64,000 bases of DNA from contig CASFDA010000005.1 in NCBI GenBank assembly GCA_949293335.1, positions 1 through 64,000 on the forward strand, written 5' to 3'. Source of the DNA: an uncultured Spirochaetales bacterium (lineage in GTDB: Bacteria; Spirochaetota; Spirochaetia; Sphaerochaetales; Sphaerochaetaceae). The notes under the pieces are model-generated. The model was not told where the DNA came from, did no database searches, and worked only from the letters and a program-made list of their open reading frames with translations. Each line of letters opens with the position of its first letter. Within the stretch, counting starts at the first letter, position 1. Both the position numbers and the translations under genes were made by a program. Positions 24,495 to 33,569 of this stretch are shown here, piece by piece.

Positions 24495-26012
24495 TTAGCC
24501 ATTTTTCTTCTTCGTTACACCAGCTTTGCGAAGGATGAACTTCACAACTGGGAATGCGCAGAATCCGATGAGAATAATCGTCAGTACAGTAGCGATACCA
24601 CTTGCGAAGAAGACTTCGCTGATATCTCCAGCTGTAGAGATGAATGCCTTTCTGATGTTGTCCTCAAGAAGCGGAGCGAGTACGAATGCAAGAAGCATAG
24701 GTGCTGTCGCATAGCCGTTCTTCTCGAAAATATATCCGCATACACCAGCGATGAGCATGATCATAACTCCGAAGAGTGAGTATGTGGATGCATATGCTCC
24801 TACGAAACAGACAATCATGACGATAGGAATCATGAGCTTGATAGGAACCTGCAGGATCTTCAGAAGAGCAGGAATAACACCAAGGGAGATTGCAAGCGCT
24901 ATGATGTTTGAAATGAAGAGCGATGCAATGAGGCCCCAAGCGAAGTCCGGATCGTTCTGGAAGAGAAGTGGTCCAGGGTTCAAGCCCCACATCATGAGTC
25001 CGCCAAGGAGAACTGCGCCTGTACCTGATCCCGGGATACCGAGGGCAAGCAGAGGAGCAAAGCTTCCGGCAGCTGCTGCGTTGTTTGCAGACTCACTTGC
25101 TGCAATACCTTCAATAGCACCTGTTCCAAGCGGCTCTTCGCTCTTGAAACCTTTCTGCATAGCGTATCCAAGGAATGCTGCGGATGTAGCACCTGCTCCA
25201 GGAAGAACACCAACGAAAGTTCCGATAAATCCAGCTCTCAGTGATGGTCCGAGGAGTCTCTTGTAGTCATGCGCTGTAAGCATGGAGCCACGAATTGTGA
25301 GCTTCATATCTACAGTCTTTACCTTGATATCCTTCTCGTCCATAAGCTTCATCAGCTGTGCAAAACCTACAGTTCCGATAACGAATGGGATGAACTCTAC
25401 TCCACCGAGGAGGTAGATATTTCCGAAATCGTAACGTGGAGCACCTGTCTGTACATCCATACCGATCGATGCAACGAGGATACCGATGAGCGAAAGGAGA
25501 ATACCTGTTGTCGGGTTATCACCAACGAGCCATCCGATACTTGTCATTGCGACAAGAAGAAGGATAGTCATCTCCGCCGGTCCGAAAAGAAGACCGAGCT
25601 CAGCAAGTGCTGGTCCCAGGAAGGTGAGGATGATCATGCCGACAATACCACCGATACACGATGAGGCATTAGCGGTCATGAGCGCCTGTCCAGGACGTTT
25701 CTTTACCGTTGCCATCGGATAACCGTCAACGGCTGTCATAACTGCAGGTGAGTCACCAGGGATGTTCAGAAGAATAGCTGAGAACGCACCGCCGTACATG
25801 TTCGAATAGTAAAGCGCACCAAGCATGATGATGGCTGTTGTAGGATCGAACTTATATGTCAGAGGCAGAAGAAGTGCAACTCCAGCAAGCGATCCGATAC
25901 CAGGCATAGCTCCTACGATAAGGCCGAGAATAGAGCCGAAGAGACATGCAAAAATATTATCAAATGTGAAGACGATTCCAAAACCATGGAACAGCCACAT
26001 TAAGTTTTCCAT
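24495..26012 (-). CDS. tctA: TTT transporter large membrane subunit (TctA family), copy 1
   Basis: 505 aa with about 12 membrane segments. Family signatures: GAMPGIGSLAGVALLLPLTYKFD near the start, YSNMYGGAFSAILLNIPGDSPAVMTAVDGYPMA, and GVLPGAGATSAAFLGYAMQK plus LLALGIPGSGTGAVLLGGLMMWGLNPGPLLF in the second half. Forms the Na+/H+-driven uptake channel with TctB. Good Shine-Dalgarno AAGGAGG. Between tctB and tctC. Confidence 0.95.
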   Translation of the reverse strand: MENLMWLFHGFGIVFTFDNIFACLFGSILGLIVGAMPGIGSLAGVALLLPLTYKFDPTTAIIMLGALYYSNMYGGAFSAILLNIPGDSPAVMTAVDGYPMATVKKRPGQALMTANASSCIGGIVGMIILTFLGPALAELGLLFGPAEMTILLLVAMTSIGWLVGDNPTTGILLSLIGILVASIGMDVQTGAPRYDFGNIYLLGGVEFIPFVIGTVGFAQLMKLMDEKDIKVKTVDMKLTIRGSMLTAHDYKRLLGPSLRAGFIGTFVGVLPGAGATSAAFLGYAMQKGFKSEEPLGTGAIEGIAASESANNAAAAGSFAPLLALGIPGSGTGAVLLGGLMMWGLNPGPLLFQNDPDFAWGLIASLFISNIIALAISLGVIPALLKILQVPIKLMIPIVMIVCFVGAYASTYSLFGVMIMLIAGVCGYIFEKNGYATAPMLLAFVLAPLLEDNIRKAFISTAGDISEVFFASGIATVLTIILIGFCAFPVVKFILRKAGVTKKKNG

Positions 26013-26033
26013 ACTCTGTTTCCTCCTTCCTTA

Positions 26034-26507
26034 TCAATATCCGCGGATCAGCTCAACGATCATACCGGCAGGGAAACTGACGCCAAGCCACATCGTGAAG
26101 ATAGGAATGACGATTATGAGACAGAAGATAACGCAGATAATTGTTGTCTTCCAGCTCATCTTCTCATACCACTTCACCCAAAGAATTTCGAAAAGAATTA
26201 CAGCAGGAACAGTTCCGATGACCATGAGCGCAACGATGAAAAGCGCAAAGCCAAATGGAACATACCAGTTCCTCAGATGGTACTCAACACTCTTAGCCTT
26301 GAGACTCTGCAAGAATGCCAGAACGCTGAATATGCAGAGCAAGACCGCAACGATTACCGGGAAGAACCCAGCCGTAGGTGTGTTTGTTGTGGAGTTCCAG
26401 AATCCGTAATTCTTCAGTCCCACTGAAAGGAATACTACCCCGACAATCAATCCCACTACAGGAATCAACTGCAGAGAAGGAACCTTAAAAGTCTTATCTC
26501 CTTTCAT
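26034..26507 (-). CDS. tctB: TTT transporter small membrane subunit (TctB family), copy 1
   Basis: 157 aa, four hydrophobic segments (about 12-30, 47-68, 80-108, 120-145), the normal TctB layout. Contains GFFPVIVAVLLCIFSVLAFLQS. Works with TctA in the inner membrane. Poorly conserved by nature; assignment relies on topology and its place upstream of tctA. Confidence 0.88.
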   Translation of the reverse strand: MKGDKTFKVPSLQLIPVVGLIVGVVFLSVGLKNYGFWNSTTNTPTAGFFPVIVAVLLCIFSVLAFLQSLKAKSVEYHLRNWYVPFGFALFIVALMVIGTVPAVILFEILWVKWYEKMSWKTTIICVIFCLIIVIPIFTMWLGVSFPAGMIVELIRGY

Positions 26508-26608
26508 TTTCCCTCCATTTTCTCTCTTTAGAAATTATCCAATCCGGGATGAGTGTAATCATCCCGGAAATGAAACCTGAATAAATGTGTGAACTAGAAA
26601 CTGGCTGA

Positions 26609-27622
26609 TCAGCCGTTTACCTCATGAAGGTGTGTTGCCATCTTTGTGCACATCTTTACCGCATTTTCAAATGCGCTTGTCTTTACGATGCCCTTTCCTG
26701 CAATGTCATATGCAGTTCCATGTGCACATGTGACGATTGGGCACGGAAGACCTCCGGCAATTGTGATTCCCTGATCAAAGCCCTTGAGCTTGAGCGCAAT
26801 CTGTCCCTGATCGTGATACATTGTCACGACACCATCGAACTCACCGCGGAATGCTCTAATGAAGAGGATATCTGACGGGAATGGTCCCTGAGCATCAATG
26901 CCCTGGCTCTGTGCCTTTTCAATTGCTGGCTTGATGACATCAATCTCCTCTGTTCCGCAAAGTCCGTTCTCACCTGCATGAGGATTGAGAGCTGCGATTG
27001 CAAGACGTGGCTTTGCAAGTCCGCTGTTCTTCAGCGATACGTTCGCAAGGGTTATTGCCCTCATGATCGAATCGACTGTTAGGTGACTGCTGACTTCTTT
27101 GATAGGAATATGGCTTGTTGTTCTTGTTGTCCAGAGATCTGCACAGACATTGATCTCTCCGAACGGTGCTGTGTGATTGAATTCATGAGCAAGAAGGTGA
27201 TGCTCGCTTTCAAATGGACATCCAGCTTCCTTCATTCCAGCCTTGTTAAGCGGTGCGAAGCAGAAGCCTTCGATCTTCTTTTCCTTATACAGCTTGACTG
27301 CATATGTGAGCATGTCAAGGTTTGCCTTTCCACAAGCGACTGTAAGCTTTCCGATAGGAGCATCATTTGGATCAAGGTTGTTCCTGTTGAGCATATTGTA
27401 TGCCTCACCGTCCCAGTTAGCTTCACTTGGATCGGAAATTTCTTTGATCTCTGCTTTACCCCCAATCATCGAAAGAGCTCTCTCGATAATTCTTCTGTCT
27501 CCGATGAGAATTGGCCTGCAATGCTCATTCAGGAATCCGGAAACCATACACTTTGCAACGATCTCAGGGCCTACTCCTGCGCCATCGCCAAGAAGGATGC
27601 CCAATACTGGCTTATAACCCAT
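26609..27622 (-). CDS. PdxA2-type 4-hydroxythreonine-4-phosphate dehydrogenase homologue
   Basis: 337 aa. Begins LGILLGDGAGVGPEIVAKC and carries the family's metal-site region SEHHLLAHEF and ALNPHAGENGLCGTEEIDVI, with VVTMYHDQGQIALKLKGFD. NAD-dependent oxidative decarboxylation of a phosphorylated hydroxy acid. It heads a transport operon rather than a pyridoxine cluster, so the PdxA2 role (sugar-acid catabolism) is more likely than vitamin B6 synthesis. The usual partner kinase (DUF1537/DtnK) is not in the window. Driven by the sigma-54 promoter at 27685-27704. Confidence 0.88.
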   Translation of the reverse strand: MGYKPVLGILLGDGAGVGPEIVAKCMVSGFLNEHCRPILIGDRRIIERALSMIGGKAEIKEISDPSEANWDGEAYNMLNRNNLDPNDAPIGKLTVACGKANLDMLTYAVKLYKEKKIEGFCFAPLNKAGMKEAGCPFESEHHLLAHEFNHTAPFGEINVCADLWTTRTTSHIPIKEVSSHLTVDSIMRAITLANVSLKNSGLAKPRLAIAALNPHAGENGLCGTEEIDVIKPAIEKAQSQGIDAQGPFPSDILFIRAFRGEFDGVVTMYHDQGQIALKLKGFDQGITIAGGLPCPIVTCAHGTAYDIAGKGIVKTSAFENAVKMCTKMATHLHEVNG

Positions 27623-27684
27623 TTTTCAAACCTCCAAATTGATTAAGGTACACTTGTGAATTATACCTGACCAACTATCTCAAT

Positions 27685-27704
27685 TAAAGCACCATTTATG
27701 CCAA
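27685..27704 (-). promoter_or_regulatory. sigma-54 promoter of the pdxA2-tctBAC operon
   Basis: On the minus strand the site reads TTGGCATAAATGGTGCTTTA. The -24 (TTGGCAT) and -12 (GTGCTTT) elements keep the invariant GG-N10-GC spacing of RpoN promoters. Expected +1 is about 55 nt before the pdxA2 ATG. An RpoN activator gene is present at 36154-38043. Confidence 0.8.
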
Positions 27705-27827
27705 CTGGAAGATAAAATTTTCTTAACTATTGTTTTACATCGAGTTTTTCTTTTGCTTCTCTGAAATTACAAAAAAAATGTTTTTATAAATTGTATGTTT
27801 TTCCCCAGAAGTTGTTATATTCAAATT

Positions 27828-27883
27828 GTTTCATATATGTTTCATTTTGCGTTACATCACGTTTCATTTTTATTTAATGAAAC
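27828..27883. promoter_or_regulatory. array of GTTTCAT boxes, candidate enhancer (UAS)
   Basis: GTTTCAT occurs at 27828-27834, 27839-27845 and 27861-27867, spaced exactly 11 and 22 bp. An inverted copy ATGAAAC lies at 27877-27883. The set lies about 140-195 bp upstream of the sigma-54 -12 element, the normal enhancer distance. The rest of 27623-27931 holds only this promoter region and a terminator. Confidence 0.65.
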
Positions 27884-27912
27884 AAAAAGGCCCAATCGTA
27901 ACGAAAGGGCCT
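27884..27912 (-). terminator. terminator after the amidohydrolase gene
   Basis: AGGCCC (27888-27893) and GGGCCT (27907-27912), then TTTTTGTTT on the minus strand. It separates the TRAP/TTT-2 unit from the pdxA2 operon. Confidence 0.8.
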
Positions 27913-27931
27913 AAGTGAAATATTCGTATGC

Positions 27932-29095
27932 CTAGAGAAGAACTTTCTTTCCTCTGTGCATTACAAAATGTGGATCAGCAAGGGCAGAAAAATCCTCAAT
28001 CGGATTTCCCTTTACTGCTATGATGTCTGCAATCCTTCCCTCTTCAAGAGACCCTGCATTAACACCCATCAGCTCGGCAGGATTGACCGTAACACCCTTA
28101 AGTGCATCACGTGAACTCATGCCAAGTTCTTTCATGAACACCAGATCATGCCACAGAAGTCCATGATAGGCATCGCTTCCGATGACATACTTTGGTCCTG
28201 CGCTGACAAGTTTTGAAAGCCGTCTTACAACCTCGTCCCTTGTCTTGAGAACTTTCTCTCCATGTTCTTTCGGACACATCGGCAGGCGTTCATCGTCCAT
28301 GAATACGCCAGGAGTGAAACAGACGGTGGTCCCATGCTTCATTATCAGGTCAATATCCTCATCGCTTGCCCAATAGCAGTGGTCGAGGACATCAATTCCT
28401 TCCTCCGCACAGTACCTCAGCCCCTCACCTCCGATACAGTGGCAACTGGTCTTCACGCCGATAGCCTTTGCCTCATCAACTACTGTCCTCACCTCCTCTC
28501 GCGAGATGAAGTAAGGAACATGATCAGAGCCTACAGGAGGCTGACCTGCAGTAATGAAGATCTTGAGCCAGTCAGTATGATGAAACAGATTCTCCCTGGC
28601 CTGTCTCCTGAACTCCTCTTTCCCGGAAAAGCCTTTCCCGACATATCCGTGGCCATGAAGTCCCTTCATCCCGATTCCCGCGACCTGCATCCATGGAAGA
28701 AGCAGATTTCCCTTCTTCTCCTCATCGCGAAGCTCGACATCAAGATAGTATCTATCACCAAGACATCTCAGTCCGGTAATTCCCTTCTTCAGGTCATCAG
28801 AGGCTGCCTTCAGAGCTCTAAGAGTCTGTTTTGTCTCACTGTCGTCCATCATCAGAAGATGTCCGGGAATCCTCGCATCGAGTGCAAGGTGAGCATGAGC
28901 GTCAATGAGGCCGGGAAGAACGAAACTGTCCTTCAGATCCTCAAAAACATCATCTGCATACTTTCCACTCTCAAACGGCTTTCCAACAGAGATCTCCCCT
29001 ATCTTGCCATTGTCATCAACGTGTATGTATACATCGCTCTTCTTTTCTAGTTCTCGCCCCAGAAGTGCATGTTTTGCAAATATGGTGGTACTCAT
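27932..29095 (-). CDS. metal-dependent amidohydrolase
   Basis: 387 aa amidohydrolase superfamily. Metal ligands: HAH in LPGLIDAHAHLALD (about 63-70), His in TSCHCIGGEGL and LDHCYWASDED, and Asp in VIGSDAYHG. Resembles imidazolonepropionase/prolidase-like members, which hydrolyse cyclic or linear amide bonds. ATGA-overlap with the second tctA, so its substrate or product is probably what that transporter imports. Terminator follows. Confidence 0.88.
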   Translation of the reverse strand: MSTTIFAKHALLGRELEKKSDVYIHVDDNGKIGEISVGKPFESGKYADDVFEDLKDSFVLPGLIDAHAHLALDARIPGHLLMMDDSETKQTLRALKAASDDLKKGITGLRCLGDRYYLDVELRDEEKKGNLLLPWMQVAGIGMKGLHGHGYVGKGFSGKEEFRRQARENLFHHTDWLKIFITAGQPPVGSDHVPYFISREEVRTVVDEAKAIGVKTSCHCIGGEGLRYCAEEGIDVLDHCYWASDEDIDLIMKHGTTVCFTPGVFMDDERLPMCPKEHGEKVLKTRDEVVRRLSKLVSAGPKYVIGSDAYHGLLWHDLVFMKELGMSSRDALKGVTVNPAELMGVNAGSLEEGRIADIIAVKGNPIEDFSALADPHFVMHRGKKVLL

Positions 29096-30588
29096 ACCCC
29101 CTCCCTCTTCGCACTCCGTTTCTTCATCTGCTTTCTGATGACTGGCCAGCCAAGGGAAACAAAGATAAAGAGTGTGAACACGACAGTAAGAGGACGTGTG
29201 AAGATCATCAGGAAGTTGCTTCCGTACATCGTTGCGGTAAGCCCGATAGCCTCTTCAAGCATCGGTCCGAGAAGGAGTGCCAATGCGACAGGCGAAAGAG
29301 GATATCCGTAACGGTCAAGGAAGTATCCGATGACACCGGCTGCGTACATAACAATCACATCCATCATGTTCTGCTGGATAGAGAATGCACCAACAGAAGA
29401 GAGACAGACGATCAGTACAGCAAGAATCGGCTTCGGAATGACGAGGATTTTGCCCGCGAACTTGCAGCACAGCCAGCCAAAGAAGAACAGCAGGATGTTT
29501 ATGACAGCAAATCCGATGAGAAGCGTATAGATAGTCTCAGCGTTCTGTGTGAAGAGAAGCGGACCGGGTCTCAGACCATGGATGATCATCGCACCAAGGA
29601 AGATGGCAGCAGGGGCAGAGCCTGGGATTCCCAGCGTGAGCAGAGGAATCAGAGAACCTCCTGTGACACCGTTGTTTGCAGCCTCACTTGCGATGATGCC
29701 ATCAATAGAGCCATGACCGTATTCCTCTTTGTGCTTGCTTGCCTTCCTTGCCTCGTTGTAAGAAAGGAACGACGCGATATCTGGCCCGGCAGCAGGGATG
29801 ATGCCGATCACGATTCCGATGATCGTCGAACGGATATAGTTTCCGATATGCCCTGTGAAATCAGAGAGGCTCATGGTCATCTTTGAGACTTTCGAGACCT
29901 CCTGTCCCTCTTCTTCCTTCTGCACAAGCATCTTGAACACTTCAGGAAGTGAGAAAAGGCCGATGAGGACAGATACTGTCTCGAATCCACCGGTAAGCAT
30001 GAAGTTGCCGAATGTAAAGCGCGGGAAGCCAAGGACCGGATCCTGTCCGACTGTTGCGAGAAGAAGCGAGACGACTCCGACAAAAAGTCCCTTGAGCATG
30101 TTTCCCTCGCTGAGCATACAGACGACAGTAAGGCCGAAGATAGCGATCATCATCTGCTCTGGAGGACCTACTCTCATCGCGATTATCGCAAGAAGCGGTG
30201 CGAAGAAGAGAAGTGCAATGGATGACATGAAGCCACCGAATGCAGATGCGAACGTGACGATAGCAAGCGCGTGTCCGCTCTCTCCCTTTGCAACAAGTGC
30301 CCTTCCTTCAAGTGCCGTAGGAACGGAAGCTGGCGTTCCAGGAATTCCAATAAGGACCGCAGGAATCGATCCGCCGTACACACCGCCACAGTAAATGCCT
30401 GAGAGAAGCAGGAGGGCAGGACCGGGATCGAGGACATATGAGAAAGGTACGAATACAGCGACACCCATCGTTGCAGAGAACCCAGGGAGAGCACCGAAGA
30501 TGATTCCGATGACGACCCCGAGGATCATGAAAAAGAAATTGGTTACAGTGAATGTTCCTGTAATACCAAGCAATAGATTCTCTAACAT
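29092..30588 (-). CDS. tctA: TTT transporter large membrane subunit (TctA family), copy 2
   Basis: 498 aa, about 12 membrane segments. Motifs GALPGFSATMGVAVFVPFSYVLDPGPALLLLSGIY, GVYGGSIPAVLIGIPGTPASVPTALEG and LTLGIPGSAPAAIFLGAMIIHGLRPGPLLF are intact. Clearly diverged from copy 1, so the two systems likely have different substrates. Purine-rich GGGGGAG precedes the start. Preceded by tctB copy 2, followed by the amidohydrolase. Confidence 0.95.
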   Translation of the reverse strand: MLENLLLGITGTFTVTNFFFMILGVVIGIIFGALPGFSATMGVAVFVPFSYVLDPGPALLLLSGIYCGGVYGGSIPAVLIGIPGTPASVPTALEGRALVAKGESGHALAIVTFASAFGGFMSSIALLFFAPLLAIIAMRVGPPEQMMIAIFGLTVVCMLSEGNMLKGLFVGVVSLLLATVGQDPVLGFPRFTFGNFMLTGGFETVSVLIGLFSLPEVFKMLVQKEEEGQEVSKVSKMTMSLSDFTGHIGNYIRSTIIGIVIGIIPAAGPDIASFLSYNEARKASKHKEEYGHGSIDGIIASEAANNGVTGGSLIPLLTLGIPGSAPAAIFLGAMIIHGLRPGPLLFTQNAETIYTLLIGFAVINILLFFFGWLCCKFAGKILVIPKPILAVLIVCLSSVGAFSIQQNMMDVIVMYAAGVIGYFLDRYGYPLSPVALALLLGPMLEEAIGLTATMYGSNFLMIFTRPLTVVFTLFIFVSLGWPVIRKQMKKRSAKREGV

Positions 30589-30600
30589 CTCATCTCCCCC

Positions 30601-31041
30601 TTAGAAATTGATTCCAATCCAAGTTCCCATTGGAAGGATGACAGACAGCACTCTTGTGAAAAGCAGGTACAGAACAAGAGTGAGGATCGGAGGGAACAGG
30701 AAGAAGACAGCACTCTTCTTCAGTCCCAGCATCCACTGCCCTATGTATAGGAACAAAAGAGTGCTGAGAATATATCCGATTTTCGACATCAGCATCAGGT
30801 AGATGAAGATGACGATAGCAAACTCAAGTATTTTCATTATTGAGGACTTATCAAGGGCCTCCACTTCAGGCTGCTTTTTCCTGAAAATGAGGACTAGTGC
30901 CATGATTATTCCAGTTATTATGAATACCAGAGGATAGTTCTTTGCCTCTGCAGGGATTTCTCCGACCTGAGTGAAAAAAGCAATCAGGACAAGAAGAAGG
31001 CAGAAGATGAATATCCTGTGGCTGGTCAAGAATTTATTCAT
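30601..31041 (-). CDS. tctB: TTT transporter small membrane subunit (TctB family), copy 2
   Basis: 146 aa with four hydrophobic stretches (about 8-24, 33-50, 68-95, 105-140). Sequence is low in conserved motifs as usual for TctB; contains LFLYIGQWMLGLKKSAVFF. Lies between tctC copy 2 and tctA copy 2. Confidence 0.87.
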   Translation of the reverse strand: MNKFLTSHRIFIFCLLLVLIAFFTQVGEIPAEAKNYPLVFIITGIIMALVLIFRKKQPEVEALDKSSIMKILEFAIVIFIYLMLMSKIGYILSTLLFLYIGQWMLGLKKSAVFFLFPPILTLVLYLLFTRVLSVILPMGTWIGINF

Positions 31042-31078
31042 ACTTTAACAAACTCCCTTCGGATATTAACAAATATCC

Positions 31079-31100
31079 CCCTGAGAAAAGACTCTCAGGG
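31079..31100 (-). terminator. attenuator hairpin after tctC (copy 2)
   Basis: CCCTGAGA (31079-31086) pairs with TCTCAGGG (31093-31100). Only a weak T-rich stretch follows on the minus strand, so partial termination or mRNA stabilisation between tctC and tctB is more likely than full stop. Confidence 0.6.
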
Positions 31101-31120
31101 AGATTGGATCATTGATTATT

Positions 31121-32086
31121 TCAGAGCCCTTCCTGCTCGATCAGTCCCTGATAAATTTCATGATTTTCAAGGTAGAACTGCTCGAATTCATCGTGACCCA
31201 TGTACTGGCTGAATGTGCCAGCTTCAAGGTTAGCCTGAAGATATTCCGGATTTTCAAAAACTTGCTTTACTGCGTTGTCGATTGCTGTAACAACCTCATC
31301 CGGCAGTCCTGCAGGTCCTACGAAACCTCTCCACATGGTGTGAACAAAATCAAGACCACTTTCCTTGCATGTCGGAACGTCTGGAAGAAGCTCGAATCTC
31401 TCTTCACTTGTGATTGCGATAGGAATGACATTTCCAGCCTGAATCTGTGCAAGAGCTTCAGAGACGAAAGGAACTGCCACCATGCAGTTTCCGCCAGCAA
31501 CTGCCGTGACAGCAGCTGTTCCGCCCTGGAATACCATCCTCTTGAACTTGACTCCTGTCATTTCTTCAAGCGAGATGCGAAGGAAGTCGTGGCTTGTCCA
31601 TGCTCCGCCAAGACCGAATGTGATCTCTTCAGGATTTTCAGCGGCAGCCTGAATCAGACCGTTGATGTCTGTGATTCCGCTGTCCTTGCTGACGACGATG
31701 ACGTGCGGGTCATTTGAATACATACAGATCGGCGTAAAGCTGTCTACTCCATATGTAACACCCTGGAAAAGCCTTGCATCGTTTGAGTTTGTCGAAGCGA
31801 AATATCCGAGAGTATATCCATCTGGAGCAGCTGAAGCGATCTGTGAGAAACCGATTGTTCCGCTACCACCAGAAACATTCTGGATCACGATTCTCTGTCC
31901 GAGGATATCTTCCATATAGTTGGTAAGAAGACGTACAGAGATGTCCGCGCCACCGCCAGCACCAAAAGGAACGATCATCTGGATGATCTTATTCGGATAA
32001 GCAGCGTTTGCATCTGAGCCACCGCCGGCATAGACAGAACCGAAGGCGCATACGAGAACAAGCAGAAGAACTATTACCTTCTTCAT
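31121..32086 (-). CDS. tctC: TTT transporter solute-binding protein (TctC family), copy 2
   Basis: 321 aa from ATG 32086 (GGGAGGA upstream; longer frame from 32122 lacks a signal at its start). Signal peptide MKKVIVLLLVLVCAFGSVYA, then YPNKIIQMIVPFGAGGGADISVRLL, the typical TctC start, and SGGSGTIGFSQIASAAPDGYTLGY. Periplasmic carboxylate receptor. First gene of tctCBA-amidohydrolase, with a 430-bp non-coding region before it. Confidence 0.93.
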   Translation of the reverse strand: MKKVIVLLLVLVCAFGSVYAGGGSDANAAYPNKIIQMIVPFGAGGGADISVRLLTNYMEDILGQRIVIQNVSGGSGTIGFSQIASAAPDGYTLGYFASTNSNDARLFQGVTYGVDSFTPICMYSNDPHVIVVSKDSGITDINGLIQAAAENPEEITFGLGGAWTSHDFLRISLEEMTGVKFKRMVFQGGTAAVTAVAGGNCMVAVPFVSEALAQIQAGNVIPIAITSEERFELLPDVPTCKESGLDFVHTMWRGFVGPAGLPDEVVTAIDNAVKQVFENPEYLQANLEAGTFSQYMGHDEFEQFYLENHEIYQGLIEQEGL

Positions 32087-32122
32087 GTTGTATCCTCCCT
32101 TTTTCTCTTTTTTCCCTGACAA

Positions 32123-32510
32123 GAAGCCAGGGCTGATTCCTTATCATCAATGTTTCAGCATTTTGGAGATTCGGCGGCAAAATAGCAGAAACAAGCGCAG
32201 AAAAAAGGGAGAAAAACACCAAGAAAAGCAGATAACTTATAACTAATACAGAACAAACTCCACGAAAAAAATAAATGGTCCAATGGCAATAAAGACCATT
32301 TAATCCAGCGGCCTTCCTTCTGTTGTTTACTCCCTTTGTTCTTCAGATATTTTAGCATGCAACCTTGGCAATATAAAGGGAAAATATGACTTGAAGCATA
32401 TATTTTGTTTAAGTAAAAGAAATCAACTTGTTATTTCAAAAAGGGAAAGTAGGAATTATTGATTTTGCAGAATTGAAGAAAATAAACTCTTGAAATTCGG
32501 GAAAAAATAA
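32123..32510. other. long non-coding promoter region upstream of tctC copy 2
   Basis: No gene seen on either strand. Contains a 9-bp inverted repeat at 32272-32302 and AT-rich stretches that could hold the promoter of the second TTT operon. No GG-N10-GC sigma-54 element was found here. Confidence 0.5.
32272..32302. repeat. 9-bp inverted repeat upstream of tctC copy 2
   Basis: TAAATGGTC (32272-32280) and GACCATTTA (32294-32302), 13-nt spacer. Could be a regulator site or an RNA hairpin in a long leader, about 190 nt upstream of the start codon. Confidence 0.55.
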
Positions 32511-32532
32511 GGGACGGGGGGAAACCCGTCCC
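32502..32532 (-). terminator. terminator after dctP
   Basis: GGGACGGG (32511-32518), loop GGGAAA, CCCGTCCC (32525-32532), followed on the minus strand by TTATTTTTT. Ends the cyclase-dctQMP unit. Confidence 0.85.
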
Positions 32533-32552
32533 GAAGAGAAAATGGAATTCCT

Positions 32553-33545
32553 TTACTCGCTGCGGAGCATATCGAGGAATGTTGAACCATAGTCCTGCTC
32601 GAAGAGAGCATAAGATGCGGACATCTTCTCGCGGAAAGCGTCTGCGTCAACATCTGTTGTGAGCTCGAGATTGCCACTTGAGACCATCTCGTCAAGGAGG
32701 CTCTGCTCTTCTGCATCGTTGATGCTGTAGACTTCAGCCTGAGCGTCCTTTGCCGCGCGGAGGATGATATCCTGCTGCTCAGGAGTAAGCTGTGCCCAGC
32801 GCATTGCAGACATTGAAAGGAGCATAGGAGTATATACATGGTTTGTCATGGAGATATACTTCTGAACCTCATAGAACCTGTTAGCATAAATCTCGCTGAT
32901 CGGGTTCTCCTGTCCGTCAACAACACCCTGCTGGAGTGATGAATAGAGCTCGGATACGTCCATCGGAACAGGGATTGCACCTGCAGCTTCCCATGCCCTT
33001 ACCTGATAAGTAGCTGGGAGACAGCGGAGCTTGATTCCCTTGAGGTCGTCTGGAGTAGAAACAGGACGAGTGTTGTTTGTCAGCTGCCTGAATCCGATTT
33101 CCCAGAAAGCAAGGCCCTGAATGCCCTTTGTTGAAAGCTGATCAAGGATGTACTGTCCTGGCTCACCGTTTACAGCTGCACGTGCAGCTTCCTTGTCGCT
33201 GAACATGAACGGAAGCTCGAAGCCCTGGATTTCAGGAACAAGACCTGAGTAGTAGCTGTCGCCGCAGATACCGATATCAACTGTTCCCTGGATCATGCCA
33301 GAAACAACAGCAGTAGAGTTACCGAGCGTTGTATCATAGAAAACCTGAACGGTTATGTCACCATTTGAATACTCGTTAACAAGCTCTGCAAACTTTGCAA
33401 GTCCTCGTCCGGCTGCACTGGAAGCGCTCATTCCGCCTGTGCTTGCAGCAAGCTCGAGCTTGCCTCCGTTATCGGATGCGCCACCAGCATAGACTGTGCT
33501 GAATGCGCATACTAGAACTAAAAGGATAACCAATAGTTTCTTCAT
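32553..33545 (-). CDS. dctP: TRAP transporter solute-binding protein (DctP family)
   Basis: 330 aa. Signal peptide MKKLLVILLVLVCAFSTVYA, then DctP-fold landmarks GDSYYSGLVPEIQGFELPFMFSD, the region with Arg in GLAFWEIGFRQLTNNTRPV (carboxylate-binding arginine), and QQGVVDGQENPISEIYANRFYEVQKYISMTNHVYTP. Captures an organic acid in the periplasm for DctQM. Last gene of its unit, with a strong terminator. Confidence 0.94.
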   Translation of the reverse strand: MKKLLVILLVLVCAFSTVYAGGASDNGGKLELAASTGGMSASSAAGRGLAKFAELVNEYSNGDITVQVFYDTTLGNSTAVVSGMIQGTVDIGICGDSYYSGLVPEIQGFELPFMFSDKEAARAAVNGEPGQYILDQLSTKGIQGLAFWEIGFRQLTNNTRPVSTPDDLKGIKLRCLPATYQVRAWEAAGAIPVPMDVSELYSSLQQGVVDGQENPISEIYANRFYEVQKYISMTNHVYTPMLLSMSAMRWAQLTPEQQDIILRAAKDAQAEVYSINDAEEQSLLDEMVSSGNLELTTDVDADAFREKMSASYALFEQDYGSTFLDMLRSE

Positions 33546-33569
33546 CTCAAAAACTCCTTAAGTTTTTAC

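Noticed and set aside
28262-29886. Long antisense reading frames (262 and 273 aa) opposite the amidohydrolase and tctA genes
   Set aside because: Shadow frames of strongly supported genes; no recognisable protein features.
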